Assembly (NCBI GenBank): GCA_026119855.1
Contig: JAOWBW010000865.1
Coordinates: 372,001 to 436,000, forward strand
Length of the DNA: 64,000 nt
Reading direction: 5' to 3'
Origin: Campanula takesimana
Lineage: Eukaryota > Streptophyta > Magnoliopsida > Asterales > Campanulaceae
Shown in pieces: positions 45,701 to 55,780 of this stretch. The first letter of the stretch is position 1, and each line of letters opens with the position of its first letter. Position numbers and translations under genes: made by a program. The notes beneath the pieces are model-generated. The model was not told where the DNA came from and did not search any database. It saw only the letters and a program-made list of their open reading frames with translations.

Positions 45701-47367
45701 GCAACAGAAGATGTCATGCATGCAGCAAGTAACAGAGGATGCAAAGATGGAGGTAAACGAATACATGGAAAATACAAAACTCCGATTTATGGAAGACACG
45801 TGTGCGTCAGCTGAAATTAGAACTATGATGGAAAACAACATTCAAGAGTGGTAAGCACAAGCTCTTCTTTTCTCCATTTATGTTTTAGTTTTGCCCATTT
45901 AATCTTCATTAAATAATAAGAAAAAAACAAGAATTATGTGATGAATATAAGCAGCTGCTGCCATTGGTTTGGAACATCTGACTTGTGCATTTGAGACTGA
46001 AATAATTTTACGTCTTCTGAATCTGCAGTACTGAAAAAGTGGAGCAGTCTATGCAGCAGTGGGATAACTCAAAATTAGCTGTCGATTGCATTAACAAAAG
46101 CAGTACCGATGAAGCAGAATCAATGCTAAAGTACGTTTTTGACCTCAGTTTGCTTAATTTTCTTGTGTACGTTAAATTATTACCATCTTCACTGATCTGA
46201 TGAATCTTCTTTATCAGAGAAAAAAATCAAGAAAATCAAGTTGCACGGGAAGAGTTTGTGTCTGCATGTTCAGCTATTGATGTAGAATTCAAAGACAAAG
46301 CTGCCAATGTGAAAACAACTCTCAACGGTATTATTTCTTAGTTACTCATTTTGAGGTTGGTTACCAGCGGTAAGAACTTTCTGTCTGACCATTTTATTTA
46401 TGAAAAACTTGTGCACTTTTACAGATTCATTGAAGCTGGACCAAGAACACAAAACGGAACTGGACTCCATATCAAACACATGTTTGGACCTGCTTAAGTA
46501 TTCACGAGACAACCATAGTGACAGTACCCAAAAGATGCGAATCCAAGCAGAAAAGTGCCTTAAGAAGGATTATTTGGTAAATCTCTTCATTTCTTTCACA
46601 TAATAGTACTACGTATCTGGTATCACAAGCATAACGTATGCACAGTTTATAATTGACCTTGACCGTTAATTATATTTGACCTCGACCCTGGAAAAATAAT
46701 AAGCTTATAATTGACCCGACCTTCTGCTTTACCCAAGCCAACGTTGAGCTTAGAATCATGTTTGAGCTCAGTTTCAAGACTGCATAGTCGAGTTCACTGT
46801 AGTCAATCCTGCTCAGTTTGCTTAACAGCTTAATGTGGATAACTGTAGATCCCCCACCCCCCCCCCCTCTCTCCTCAAAATTTTTTGGTTATTAATTGAT
46901 GACTTAATCATTACTCCATCCGTCCCAAAATGATCGTCCCATTTCCCCTTTTTGTTTGTCCTAAAAAGTTAATTCCATTTCCAAAATGAAGGCTTCAGAG
47001 TCACAGAATTTCCTAAACTTATAATGTAACCTTAAAATGTTTGAAAAGTCAAACGGACTATCATTTTGGGACGGAGGGAGTACAATGGAGTGTGAAATCT
47101 ACTGTTGGTTTAGTTTATAACTTTCTGCATGCATTTAACTTTCAACAGGTGGATCAGCATACAAATACGACTCCAAGAAAGCAAGTAATACCAGTACCTC
47201 CCAGCTTAGCCTCCATTGAGGAAATGAGAACACCTGCATTTGAACATCTCATAACAAATCTCGGTTCAGAGACAAGACATTCCTTCGATAATGGAGTCAA
47301 GATTCATCAACTCCATCCTAGTTTGGGAACATCTCCCAACAGAAGTCCGTTTGCTAACGTTAACTGA
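39755..47367 (+). CDS. Kinesin-5 (BIMC/Eg5-type) mitotic motor protein
   Basis: The gene has 23 exons with GT-AG borders: 39755-39930, 40644-40773, 40874-41029, 41112-41449, 41537-41675, 42199-42296, 42636-42792, 42896-42965, 43066-43142, 43335-43388, 43468-43548, 43625-43736, 43827-43913, 44000-44175, 44542-44703, 44795-44902, 45118-45276, 45468-45551, 45645-45850, 46029-46130, 46218-46327, 46425-46576, 47149-47367. They sum to 1050 codons plus stop, a normal kinesin-5 length. The N-terminal motor shows the P-loop GQTGTGKT, switch I (SSRSH) and switch II (DLAGSE), then HRAKNIRNKPE at the neck. A long coiled coil follows. The tail has TTPRK and IEEMRTPAFEHL, like the BimC box whose Thr is phosphorylated by CDK. 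Kinesin-5 is a plus-end-directed homotetramer that slides antiparallel spindle and phragmoplast microtubules. No break was seen. The paralog is not determined. Confidence 0.93.
42325..42583. mobile_element. Stowaway MITE in kinesin intron 6
   Basis: The left end CTCCCTCTGCCCCAAAATGA and right end TCATTTTGGAACGGAGGGAG are flanked by TA on both sides. A second CCCAAAATGAATGACC just inside the left end suggests an internal duplication. Confidence 0.88.
44251..44541. other. MITE-like remnant in kinesin intron 14
   Basis: CTCCCTCTGTTCTTGAAGTC at about 44263 resembles a Stowaway left end. No matching right end is visible before exon 15, so only a remnant is claimed. Confidence 0.35.
44935..45032. 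mobile_element. Short Stowaway-type MITE in kinesin intron 16
   Basis: CTCCATCCCAAAGTGGATGTCC and GGACATTCATTTTGGGATGGAG form inverted ends about 98 bp apart. It begins about 30 bp after the exon 16 splice donor. Confidence 0.75.
45309..45418. repeat. CA microsatellite and MITE half in kinesin intron 17
   Basis: (AC)10 lies at 45309-45328. A degenerate MITE right end (GGGACAGAGGGA then TAGTAT) finishes near 45415. Confidence 0.65.
46914..47080. mobile_element. Stowaway MITE in kinesin intron 22
   Basis: CTCCATCCGTCCCAAAATGA and TCATTTTGGGACGGAGGGAG are inverted ends with TA on both sides. A C-run just upstream (46851-46867) is a separate low-complexity feature. Intron 22 is the longest in the 3' half of the gene. 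Confidence 0.88.
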
Positions 47368-47519
47368 TGATGTACTGCTAGAAATATCGGACATAGATAG
47401 CGATAAAAGTGGGCTTGGTGAAAGCTTTAGAATTTCGGGATTCACTCATCTTCTGATGAGTTAGTAAATTTTGCGCACATTTTCTGCTTGAATTGATGAA
47501 GAAAGTATGTTTTTTTATC
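47368..47519 (+). other. Kinesin 3' untranslated region
   Basis: Probable 3' UTR between the stop codon and the Pack-MULE. TTTTTTATC at 47511-47519 is the left target-site copy of that element. No clear polyadenylation signal was seen before it, so the transcript may end inside the element. Confidence 0.5.
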
Positions 47520-48370
47520 GAGTAAACAGCTTTTCTGCCCCTCGTACTATGACCCCAACATCAATTTGACACTCGTACTGCTGAAACACTAAACGTATGA
47601 TGCGTACTATTGATTTAGTAACAAAATTAACCAACATTTCTAACGTCAATTAAATATTTAACGGACGAGTCATAGTAGGCAATTGTTGACCAAGTCAATG
47701 CCTACGTTGCGGCTGACGGGACAAAATACTCACCTTCTCCCCCAGATTCCGACCAACAACAATCAAGACAAGGATGCCTCAATTATTCAGATTTCGATGG
47801 TCACCCGTTCTAATTTCGGGTCTTTAGTACACACTGAGCCAATGGTGCGGCGTATCGTCCACCGTCCGTTGCTGCACCAACATCAAAGTCCGATGACGCT
47901 AGATTTTCATCAAGCTAGAACACCAGAAACGGGGATATGAAAATGGTGGTGCGTCACCGGGATCTGACGGAGATTGTTGCTGCCATCAAGGAGTACTTTG
48001 ATAAGGAGGCCTTCGCGCGGTAAAGAGGTGTCGGAGATGCTTGAGATCGGGCGAGCGAGCCCAGCTTGATCGAAGCTTTCGGCAATTGAAAAGCCGCCAT
48101 TGGCAGTTAACTACCGGTTTGAACCCAGTTAATCTGAGTGGAGTAAGCCGGATTAGGGTGAGTATTTTGTCTAGTCATCTGACACGTAAGCGTTGACCTG
48201 TTAACAATTTCTATTAGAACTCGTCCGTTAAATATTTAACTGGCGTTAGAAATGTTGGTTGATTTTGTTAATAAAACAATAGTACACATCATACATTTAG
48301 TGTTTCAGCAGTACGAATGTCAAATTGATGTTGAGGCCATAGTAAGGGGGGCAGAAAAGCAGTTTACTTT
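47520..48370. mobile_element. Pack-MULE (non-autonomous Mutator-like element)
   Basis: Inverted repeats of about 215 bp at 47520-47734 and 48158-48370 share long stretches, such as GCTTTTCTGCCCC and CGTACTGCTGAAACACTAAA. A perfect 9-bp duplication TTTTTTATC flanks the element (47511-47519 and 48371-48379), as expected for Mutator-type elements. The centre holds a host-gene fragment rather than a transposase. The insertion lies about 150 bp after the kinesin stop codon. Confidence 0.9.
47735..48092 (+). pseudogene. Captured fragment resembling a DUF630/DUF632 (NRG2-like) gene
   Basis: One frame through the centre of the Pack-MULE reads PDSDQQQSRQG, then NYSDFDGHPF, then AAYRPPSVAAPTSKSDDARF, then MVVRHRDLTEIVAAIKEYFD. 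After a one-base shift near 48019 it reads GKEVSEMLEIGRA, and after another near 48060 QLDRSFRQLK. The phrases RDLxEIVxAIKExF and VSEMLEIGRxQLDRSF are typical of plant DUF632 proteins (bZIP-like nuclear or membrane proteins). Three in-frame stops and two frameshifts show it is not functional. The identification is from remembered family motifs. Confidence 0.7.
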
Positions 48371-48379
48371 TTTTTTATC

Positions 48380-49235
48380 TGAGCACAATGTGTATAAACT
48401 CTTTGTAATGGCTTTTACAATGCAAGTAATTTTTCCAAAATCATTTGAAATCTTTGTTAGCTCACATGGCTGAACTATAAAGGTTTTGTTAAGAGGACTG
48501 ATGAGTGCAAATTAAATTAAAACTTACTACTGACAAATTAGTCACTCCGTCTCATTTATTCGCATTTGACTTGTCAATGATGTTAAGAAGTGCGGTTTAC
48601 TTATTTGTACATTACTTGTAAAATGGTAAAAACGGATTTTTTTTTTTATAAGACAGAGGGGGTGGAAAAAAAATCTTATCAGACATTAATCTTAAATAGT
48701 CTCTAATTGTAATTTGATACTAAGGTAGATTTTTGTAGATATTTTAGTTAGGAAATAGTAGGTTTGAAAAAAGCTAGAGGGGATAAGGTCATAAGATGTC
48801 ACTTGAACCAATAATTGTCATTAACATAAGAAAGGTTAATCTTTCAAAAAAAAAAAAAAAAAAATACATAAGAAAAAAAATACATAAGAAAGTTATTTCT
48901 TAATCCGTCCCGAAATGATCTTCTCATTTGTCATTTTTTATTGTCTCAAAAAGTTTTTCACATTTCTACAATTTGTTTTTAAAAGTGTATAAAACATGGC
49001 TAATGAATCAACTGTTCATATCTTTAAAAGGTTTGAATAATTAAATGTAATTAGATCATTTTGGGACGGAGGGAGTATTTTGAAGAAAGAGTATCAAAAG
49101 TTTATATAGCACTTGTCATCAAATGAGGAAATAACTATTAGAAATTTCATGAGGTTACTTATTTTTCATAAACATTTTATCAACAACTGAAATTGATCAC
49201 AAAAATAAACATGAGTACTTACTGCAAGTTGCAAA
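48380..49235. other. Intergenic AT-rich DNA with MITE remnants
   Basis: A weak MITE-like pair lies at about 48545-48662 (CTCCGTCTCATTTATTCGC and GACAGAGGGGG). A-runs occur at 48847-48863. No coding potential was recognised. Confidence 0.4.
48901..49075. mobile_element. Stowaway MITE
   Basis: ATCCGTCCCGAAATGATC at the left and GATCATTTTGGGACGGAGGGAG then TA at the right are inverted. The left terminus has lost its CTCCC start. Confidence 0.75.
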
Positions 49236-49298
49236 TCTATATATATTAAAAGTCGACGCGGAGGAATACGAATTCGTCATTTGGACAGTTTAGGAATA

Positions 49299-50108
49299 AT
49301 CATAATAGTTATTATATAAGTTAACTATTACTCCCTCCGGACATAAATATAAGCAAAAAAAATTGAGCTTTTTTTGGACCTAAATATAAGCAAAAAAGTT
49401 AGGTTTCAATACAAAACTCATTAAATGTAATTGTATTTAATACTCTTTTACCAAAAATACCTCTAATTAATTACTCATTTTCAAATACAAGTGTACATTT
49501 ATTACACATTTAATATGAGGATATATTAGTAATTTTAATATATTTTTATTATAAAATCAAGACAGTTAACTAAATTTAACTACTTTCTTAATAAATGTGA
49601 TTTTAGTTACTTTTGCTTATATTTGTGACCGGATGGAGTACTATTAATAGTATTAGTAAACTATAATAGTTATTGTATAAGTTAACTATTACTATTAATA
49701 GTATTAGTTAATTATAATAGTTATTGTATAAGTTAACTATTACTATTAATAGTATTAGTTAACTATAATAGTTATTGTATAACTTAACCATTACTATGAA
49801 AAATATTAGTTAACTATAATAGTTATACAAGTTACTTATTACTATTAATAGTATTAGTTAACGTTAATAGTTACTATATAAGTTAACTATTACTATTAAT
49901 AGTGTTAGTTAACCATAATAATTACTATATAGATTAACTTTTAGTATTGACAATAATGGTTAATTACAATAGTTACTATATATATTAACTTTTACTATTA
50001 ACAATATTAGTTAATTATAATAGTTATTATATAAGTAAATAATTATTTTTTAAAAAACAAATTAACTATTACTATTGATAATATTAGTAAATCATAATAG
50101 TTACTCTC
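49299..50108. repeat. 51-bp AT-rich minisatellite
   Basis: Units close to CTATAATAGTTATTGTATAA then GTTAACTATTACTATTAATA repeat about ten times with growing divergence to the right. The array is split by a MITE at 49331-49638. GTTAAC recurs in most units. Confidence 0.88.
49331..49638. mobile_element. Stowaway MITE inserted in the minisatellite
   Basis: CTCCCTCCGGACATAAATAT and ATATTTGTGACCGGATGGAG are inverted ends. TA at 49329-49330 and 49639-49640 is the duplicated target: removing the MITE and one TA rejoins the repeat unit ACTATTA/CTATTAATAG. Confidence 0.92.
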
Positions 50109-50715
50109 TTCATTCAAAATTGAATGTCTTGTTTATATTAAAATGAATGATTTTTTGAAATTTTACATTCAAATAATTTTGTACCTAAGATTTTTTTTTC
50201 ATAGATCATTATATGCATTCATTTAAGTGCAACAGTTACTAAAATATGAAGAGTCTCAATAAAACTTAATATATTAAAAATAATTATGATAAAGTGGCTT
50301 TAACTTATCCGGTATAAGAAATGAAAAGTCACAAAAAATAAATTTTTGATTTATTACTTAGAACAAATGAAAAGTCTTCAAACAAATTATTTTGTTTAAC
50401 TAATAAATTAAAATTTTATGTTGAGGCAACTCTAATCCTGCAAACAAAGGAAAAGTAAAAAAAAAAAAAAAACCCATTAATCTTGATTTTAAATCTAAAG
50501 TTAGAAAATTATTTACTCATTAATTTATCCCCCCTCCCCCGAAATTAAAAGAAAATTACAGTGTAATTGATTATTTACTTTTTACATGTCTTCTTTTTTA
50601 GTTGTAATTTTGAGATACTTAAAAATTATTTTTATTTAATCATAATAAAATATATATTTGACTAACTAAATAAACGACAAATTGTAAACAAATTTTCGTG
50701 CATAGCACGAAAATT

Positions 50716-51353
50716 AATCATTTCACTTTAACTCTATTTCTAAAGAATAATTAATCATTTCAAAAAGCATTTCCTTCAACTCCGGAAAAGTGCAAATGCA
50801 TACCCTAAACATAATAAGCCATTCTATTTACTTAACTATTCCCTTAAGTTTGTTACCAACTGTTTTGGAATGTACATGACAAAACTAAATTTGTATATGC
50901 TCCTTCTTATATAATAATTTGTCAGTTTTTTTAATAAATAATATGTTTTATTTGTTTATAAATAATTGCACTTCACTTTAACTCTATTTCTAGCATATAT
51001 GTTGGTCAATTAAATTAAAAAGTTGTCAAAAACATAAGAATTATCTTTTCAAGCTTGTTATCGTCGAGGTTCAGAAATTCGGATGCCTTCAAGTGATTCA
51101 ACAAATTTGATGTCAAAACTAGCTTAAGAACATAGGTTTAAGTTAATCATTAGGCCGGCCGACTGCATAAGTCATGGTGATTATACATAATTTCGTGATC
51201 TAACTATTTAACTTTTTTTTTTTAACAAAAAACAAAAAACTTAACATAAACTTTGCCAAAAATCATCATCAATCAATAAGGACACCACTTAATTAATGCA
51301 TTCAAACATGCTTCTACTTCACAGAAAATTATACTTAAATCGTCATTGCTTAC
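50716..51353. other. Intergenic AT-rich region
   Basis: No gene, repeat array or complete element was recognised. Confidence 0.3.
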
Positions 51354-51586
51354 AATCACAAGTAATTTTTATGTGAAAATTATAAAATAGGGGTCAAAGT
51401 TTTAGATATCTACCTATAACAAGTTCAATATTTCAATTTCATCAATTTATGGTCTGCAATAACAAATTTTAATCACAAGTAATTTTTATGGTGAAAATTA
51501 TAAAATAGGGGTCAAAGTTTTAGATATATCTACCTATAACAAGTTCAATTTCATCAATTTATGGTCTGCAATAACAAAATTTCATC
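51354..51586. repeat. Tandem duplication, 117-bp unit
   Basis: AATCACAAGTAATTTTTATG begins both units (51354 and 51471). The two copies match closely through GGTCTGCAATAACAAA with only small indels, so the duplication is recent. Confidence 0.9.
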
Positions 51587-52750
51587 AATTTAACATATTT
51601 TTCATTACTTGATAAAAAAAAAAAATCAGTCATACATGCTATAACTTAAGTTGTCATTTGCCCTTTGTAAAATTCCATAACAACCCTAGACTTGTCACAT
51701 GTAAAAATCATCTGTGACTGAACTGAGTTTTCTTTTTATTATTATTAATAAAACCATTAAACCCCACCCACAAATTGAAATCGTCATTTGCATATTCATA
51801 TGGATATATTTTTCTTTAAATCGAGCATCTTAATCCAAATAAGAACAGCATAAAACCAAAATACAAAATTAATTCATATAGTTGAAAACATCTGAGGTTT
51901 CTTTGTCAAAATTGTCTTATTAGTTTGCCTAAACATGAACACTTCCTAGTTTAATTAAGGATTAATTAGATGACCCTTGAACTTAGACACACTTAATTAA
52001 GTAAGATTGTGTTTTCTTCGCGCAGCTACCTAGTCGCTATATCGTAATTTAAGATTTTATATTTCGTTCAGGTTTTATTATGGAATTATGAAATAACTAT
52101 TTAATGGATGATTAAGACATTACTAATTTAGTACTAACAAGTGTATTACGAGTTCATTGAACAGTTTAGACCAATAAGGATAACCAATTTTTATACTCTA
52201 ACCGCAATTTGGGAAGCTAATGCTATAAAATTAGGACTTGAATTAGACTTCTGCGGATTGGGCGTCAGTTTGCATCTGAAGGCTGAAATTATGCACTCAA
52301 ATGGAAACCTAAAATTTTATTAGTAGCGAGACCTAATTTTAATACTTTGTCCGGCCTCTAATATAGTGTAATAATATTTTTTAATATGTCAAAATTTCAA
52401 ACGTGAACTATTTATAGGGAACTGAGTGAGCAACTAATAGGGTTATCGCAAGCGAAAGGCTATAGTCGATGGAACTTATATCTAATTCAATGAATAATTG
52501 ATATTGTTAAAATTAACCTAGATTTTACATTCCGGCCGTAACTAAACATCTTGGAAATTCAAATAATCAAATGTTAGATTGATGCTATTTAAGTTTGTAC
52601 ATGTTTAATAAACTAACACAAAAACACTCAAATTCTCAAACATGCATGCATGTAAAGTTTATAGACAAAGACATTCCCCAAGCCTCTCTCTAACATACTA
52701 ATCATGTTGAAGTGGATTGAGCTTATCTCCTACTTTTGTCTGATTTAATA
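51587..52750. other. Intergenic AT-rich region
   Basis: No recognised gene. The open frame at 52141-52323 has no known domain and compositional support is weak. Confidence 0.3.
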
Positions 52751-52935
52751 CTCCCTCCGTCCCAAAATGATCTTCACGTTTGACTATTCAAACTTTTTAT
52801 TTTTAAGGACATGAACACTTGTTTCACTTGCCATGTTTTGTTTATGAACTTTTAAGCCTAAATTGTAGAAATATGAAGAACTTTTTGGAACGATGAGAAA
52901 TGGCTAATGAGAAGATCATTTTGGGACGGAGGGAG
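52751..52935. mobile_element. Stowaway MITE
   Basis: The ends CTCCCTCCGTCCCAAAATGA and TCATTTTGGGACGGAGGGAG are perfect 20-bp inverted repeats flanked by TA on both sides. This is the best preserved copy in the window. Confidence 0.93.
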
Positions 52936-53882
52936 TATTAAATACGATACTAATTACATAGGCAACCTGATTAGTTATTGATCTAACAGGCTTTTTTTTT
53001 TTTTATTTAAGCTGCTTAAATAAAAACTTCATGGTCTCAATATTTAACTAAGGGCTTTTCTGGTGTACAGTTTTAAAAACAAATATTTTTTAAAACAGAG
53101 TTTTTCTTTACGCTACTATTTGGAGCGGCTAAAAAGTGCTAAGATTTTAGAAAAGTTTGACTTAAAAACTCTCAATTGATACGCTTAATTAGTGAAAAGT
53201 TGATTCTTTTTCAATCTATTTTAAACGCAACGCTTTATAAAACAAAGTCCCAAGTCATTCTTTCAACAAAAAAAGTACTCGTATTTGTTTAACTTCACTA
53301 ATTATTTTAATTAATTTTCTTTTACCGACCATCATATATGAAGTTTACAACTTGTTTTTGGTTCTAATAATTCAATTGAATGAATGATGGCTTCTAAAGC
53401 TTCTCAATTTTATTAATTGCCAATTTTATTGCACTTCTTATGTTTATTGGAGGATCATGCAAACATGAAATATGTTTTTATATAAACAATTTCAGTAAGT
53501 TGGTCCCAACTACATTGCAACTTGCACTTAACTAATCAGTTAGCTGAAATTATCAATAACCTGAACCCATTAATCAATTCAATAATTGTAATCTCCCTTT
53601 CAACATTCAAGATTTGGAGGGTTCCTGTTGTTGCTAAACCGAGTTTAACATACTTATAATTACGTCTTAACGACCTCTCGCGGTCGTTTAATAAGAAACA
53701 TAATTCTAACATAATCGTTTGGTCATTGTTCAATTAGTAGTTTGAGGGCTACTTAAGTAATAAGTAAAACCATATATTATTTCCTTGTAATTATTTTAAT
53801 GAATACTTCATTATCGCACTCTTTTTTGTCTCACATAATTAAATGTCGCGTTTTAAATCTTTGTTTGTCCTCTTGAAATAAG
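52936..53882. other. Intergenic AT-rich region before Copia3
   Basis: No gene or complete element was recognised. The bases before 53883 end ATAAG and should be the left target-site copy of Copia3, but the partner lies outside the window. Confidence 0.35.
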
Positions 53883-54569
53883 TGTTGGAAAAAGTGTGTT
53901 TTGAAGGAAATAATGAGTATTTTCTGAAATGAATTATTTGTCGAAATGACAAAATGTTTGTGGGTTTGTGTTCTACTCCATGAGGACATAAAGATTGATT
54001 ATTCATTTGTCCAATTTGGTTAAGGGATGAGTAAGATATGAAGGCTCAAAGTAAGTGGGTTGGAATGGGGATAATGTGTTATCCCACATTGAAAAAAAAT
54101 GTAAAAGTGGGTAAGTTTATATACTACTATGCTTTCCATAGTGGTATGAATGTGTGGCATAGAGGCTCTCTCTCGCGCACAGGTGCGCAGGGGGGGGGGG
54201 TGCAAATCAAGGGCCCGATTTGCCTACCGGCTACCGAACTCATGTGCGAGCGCGTCCTGCGGGCTACGAATGTAGCCCCGAAATGGGCTGCTCGCGCGAA
54301 CCCACTTTTTGCTATTTTTTTTTGACAAAAACAGCCCAGACCTTTGAGTTTCTCCATCAGTTCATCAGTTTTGGTGAACTGAAACACTTAGGATTCCGAA
54401 TTAACTCTGTGTTAATTCCTCCTCCCTTCAGTTATCTTTGGATGCTATATTAACAAACCTACACCTCCAGTTTACACACACGAAATGTTCCACCACCAAC
54501 AGTCCCTTGCAATTTTGTTTTGCTGCATATTGATAAATCCCTCTTTCCATTGCTCTCCTGCATTCTGCA
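53883..54569 (+). repeat. Copia3 LTR 1
   Basis: The start is clear: TGTTGG, matching 59597. The end is inferred at CTGCA just before TGGTGGTGAT (54571), a possible primer site, because repeat comparison cannot set it in a tandem array. An alternative end is CCACCAACA near 54496. It contains an 11-G run (54190-54200), the palindrome GCAAATC..GGGCCCGATTTGC (54202-54223), and GC-rich sequence to 54300. Confidence 0.6.
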
Positions 54570-54967
54570 TTGGTGGTGATCAAAACCAAGCTCAGTATCA
54601 ATTCGCCGGAAGTTCCCTTGTGCACTTACGTTCCGGTCCGCGCCGTTTTATCCTGGGAAGCAACCGTCCGACTGATCCTTAAGCACAATTCGGTGAGGGG
54701 ACGAAATTGCTTTAAGGAGAGTGTGCTTCACACGACTCGGGCAAATTTCAGTATTGGGTTTTAATTTTCTGCTTGCTGTTTTAGCTTATTTAAATTCTGC
54801 ATCTGTTTTCTTTCGTATATTACCTGTTATTTCTTAAATTTTGTCTAACAATCTTAAAGCAATTTCGATTCCAATCGAAGGATAACGGAAAAAAAAAAAA
54901 AAAAAAAAAACATAACAGAAAACTGAAAATAAAACAGTAACTAATACCTTCTGGTTTTGTTTCAGAA
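54570..54967 (+). other. Copia3 leader with intron-like signals
   Basis: The leader contains an A-run (54891-54910) and ends TTCTGGTTTTGTTTCAG two bases before the gag ATG, a strong splice acceptor. A GTGAGG donor-like site lies at 54692-54697. A 5' leader intron is therefore possible. The primer site candidate TGGTGGTGATC begins at 54571; no standard initiator-Met site is present. Confidence 0.45.
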
Positions 54968-55780
54968 ATGACTAATGATTCGAGCACTGCTAACAAATCT
55001 GCAACTGGTTCGGGAAAGGATTCCGAGACTCCTCGTACGGAGGATACGCATCGTGTGGAAACCAATTCAAGGAATATGGTTGTTCCAACTGTTCCGGCTC
55101 ATCATAGTGAGAAGCCGGAGAAATTTGTTGGCCAAGATTTCAAACGTTGGCAGCAAAAGATGCTCTTCTATTTGACTACCTTGAATTTAGCAAGGTTTCT
55201 CAAGGAAGATCCGCATGTGTTGGGTGAAAACGAGGCTTATCCGCAAGCCGTAATCGCTCTTGATGCTTGGAAGCATTCTGAGTTTCTTTGCCGAAACTAT
55301 GTGCTCAATGGGTTGTCAGATACACTTTACAATGTGTTTAGTGTGAAGAAGACGGCAAAGGAGTTATGGGAATCCTTGGAGCATAAGTACAAAGTTGATG
55401 ATGCGGGTTCAAAGAAGTTTATTGTAGGCCGTTTCCTCGACTACAAGATGGTAGACTCTAAAACTATTAGGAGTCAAGTGGAAGAGTTGCAAGTTATAAT
55501 TCATGAAATTCTTGCCGAGGGAATGATGATGTGTGAGAACTTTCAAGTGGCTTCTATCATTGAAAAGTTGCCTCCCTCTTGGAAGGATTTTAAGAATTAT
55601 TTAAAACATAAGCGAAAGACTATGGATGTGGAAGCGCTTGCTATTCGTCTCCGTATTGAAGAAGAGAATAGGGTTGCAGAAAAGAAGTTGAATCACCTTC
55701 TAGTGGCAAAAGCTAATGTGGTGGAGCATGGTGGTAGTAGCTCCAAGAATAAAGGGTGTTGTGCCCGGAAAAGGTTCTAG
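54968..55780 (+). pseudogene. Copia3 unit A gag
   Basis: The frame begins MTNDSSTANKSATGSG and contains the Copia gag core (EKFVGQDFKRWQQKMLFYLT, then LWESLEHKYK). It runs to a stop at 55778-55780 after an extra G in AAAGGGTGT (near 55757). The zinc knuckle lies in the next frame. Unit B has the same extra base. It would be the capsid protein. Confidence 0.87.

Larger units (their letters stand above)
49236..50715 (+). mobile_element. Probable Helitron
   Basis: It starts TCTATATATATTAAAAG after an A, like many plant Helitron 5' ends. It finishes with a perfect 11-bp stem (AATTTTCGTGC at 50691-50701, loop ATA, GCACGAAAATT at 50705-50715); GTGCATAGCAC is typical of Helitron 3' hairpins. The CTRR end expected after the hairpin is not seen, so the 3' border is degenerate or misplaced. 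It carries a minisatellite and no helicase. Confidence 0.45.

Noticed and set aside
46851..46867. C-run as a functional intron element
   Set aside because: Simple sequence only; no supporting structure nearby.
52141..52323. A 60-codon open frame in intergenic DNA
   Set aside because: No domain, no splice or promoter context, and length is expected by chance in this AT-rich region.
54971..55175. Alternative-frame open frames overlapping Copia3 gag (and the same at 60681)
   Set aside because: They are shadows of the gag frame, which has clear Copia gag motifs.
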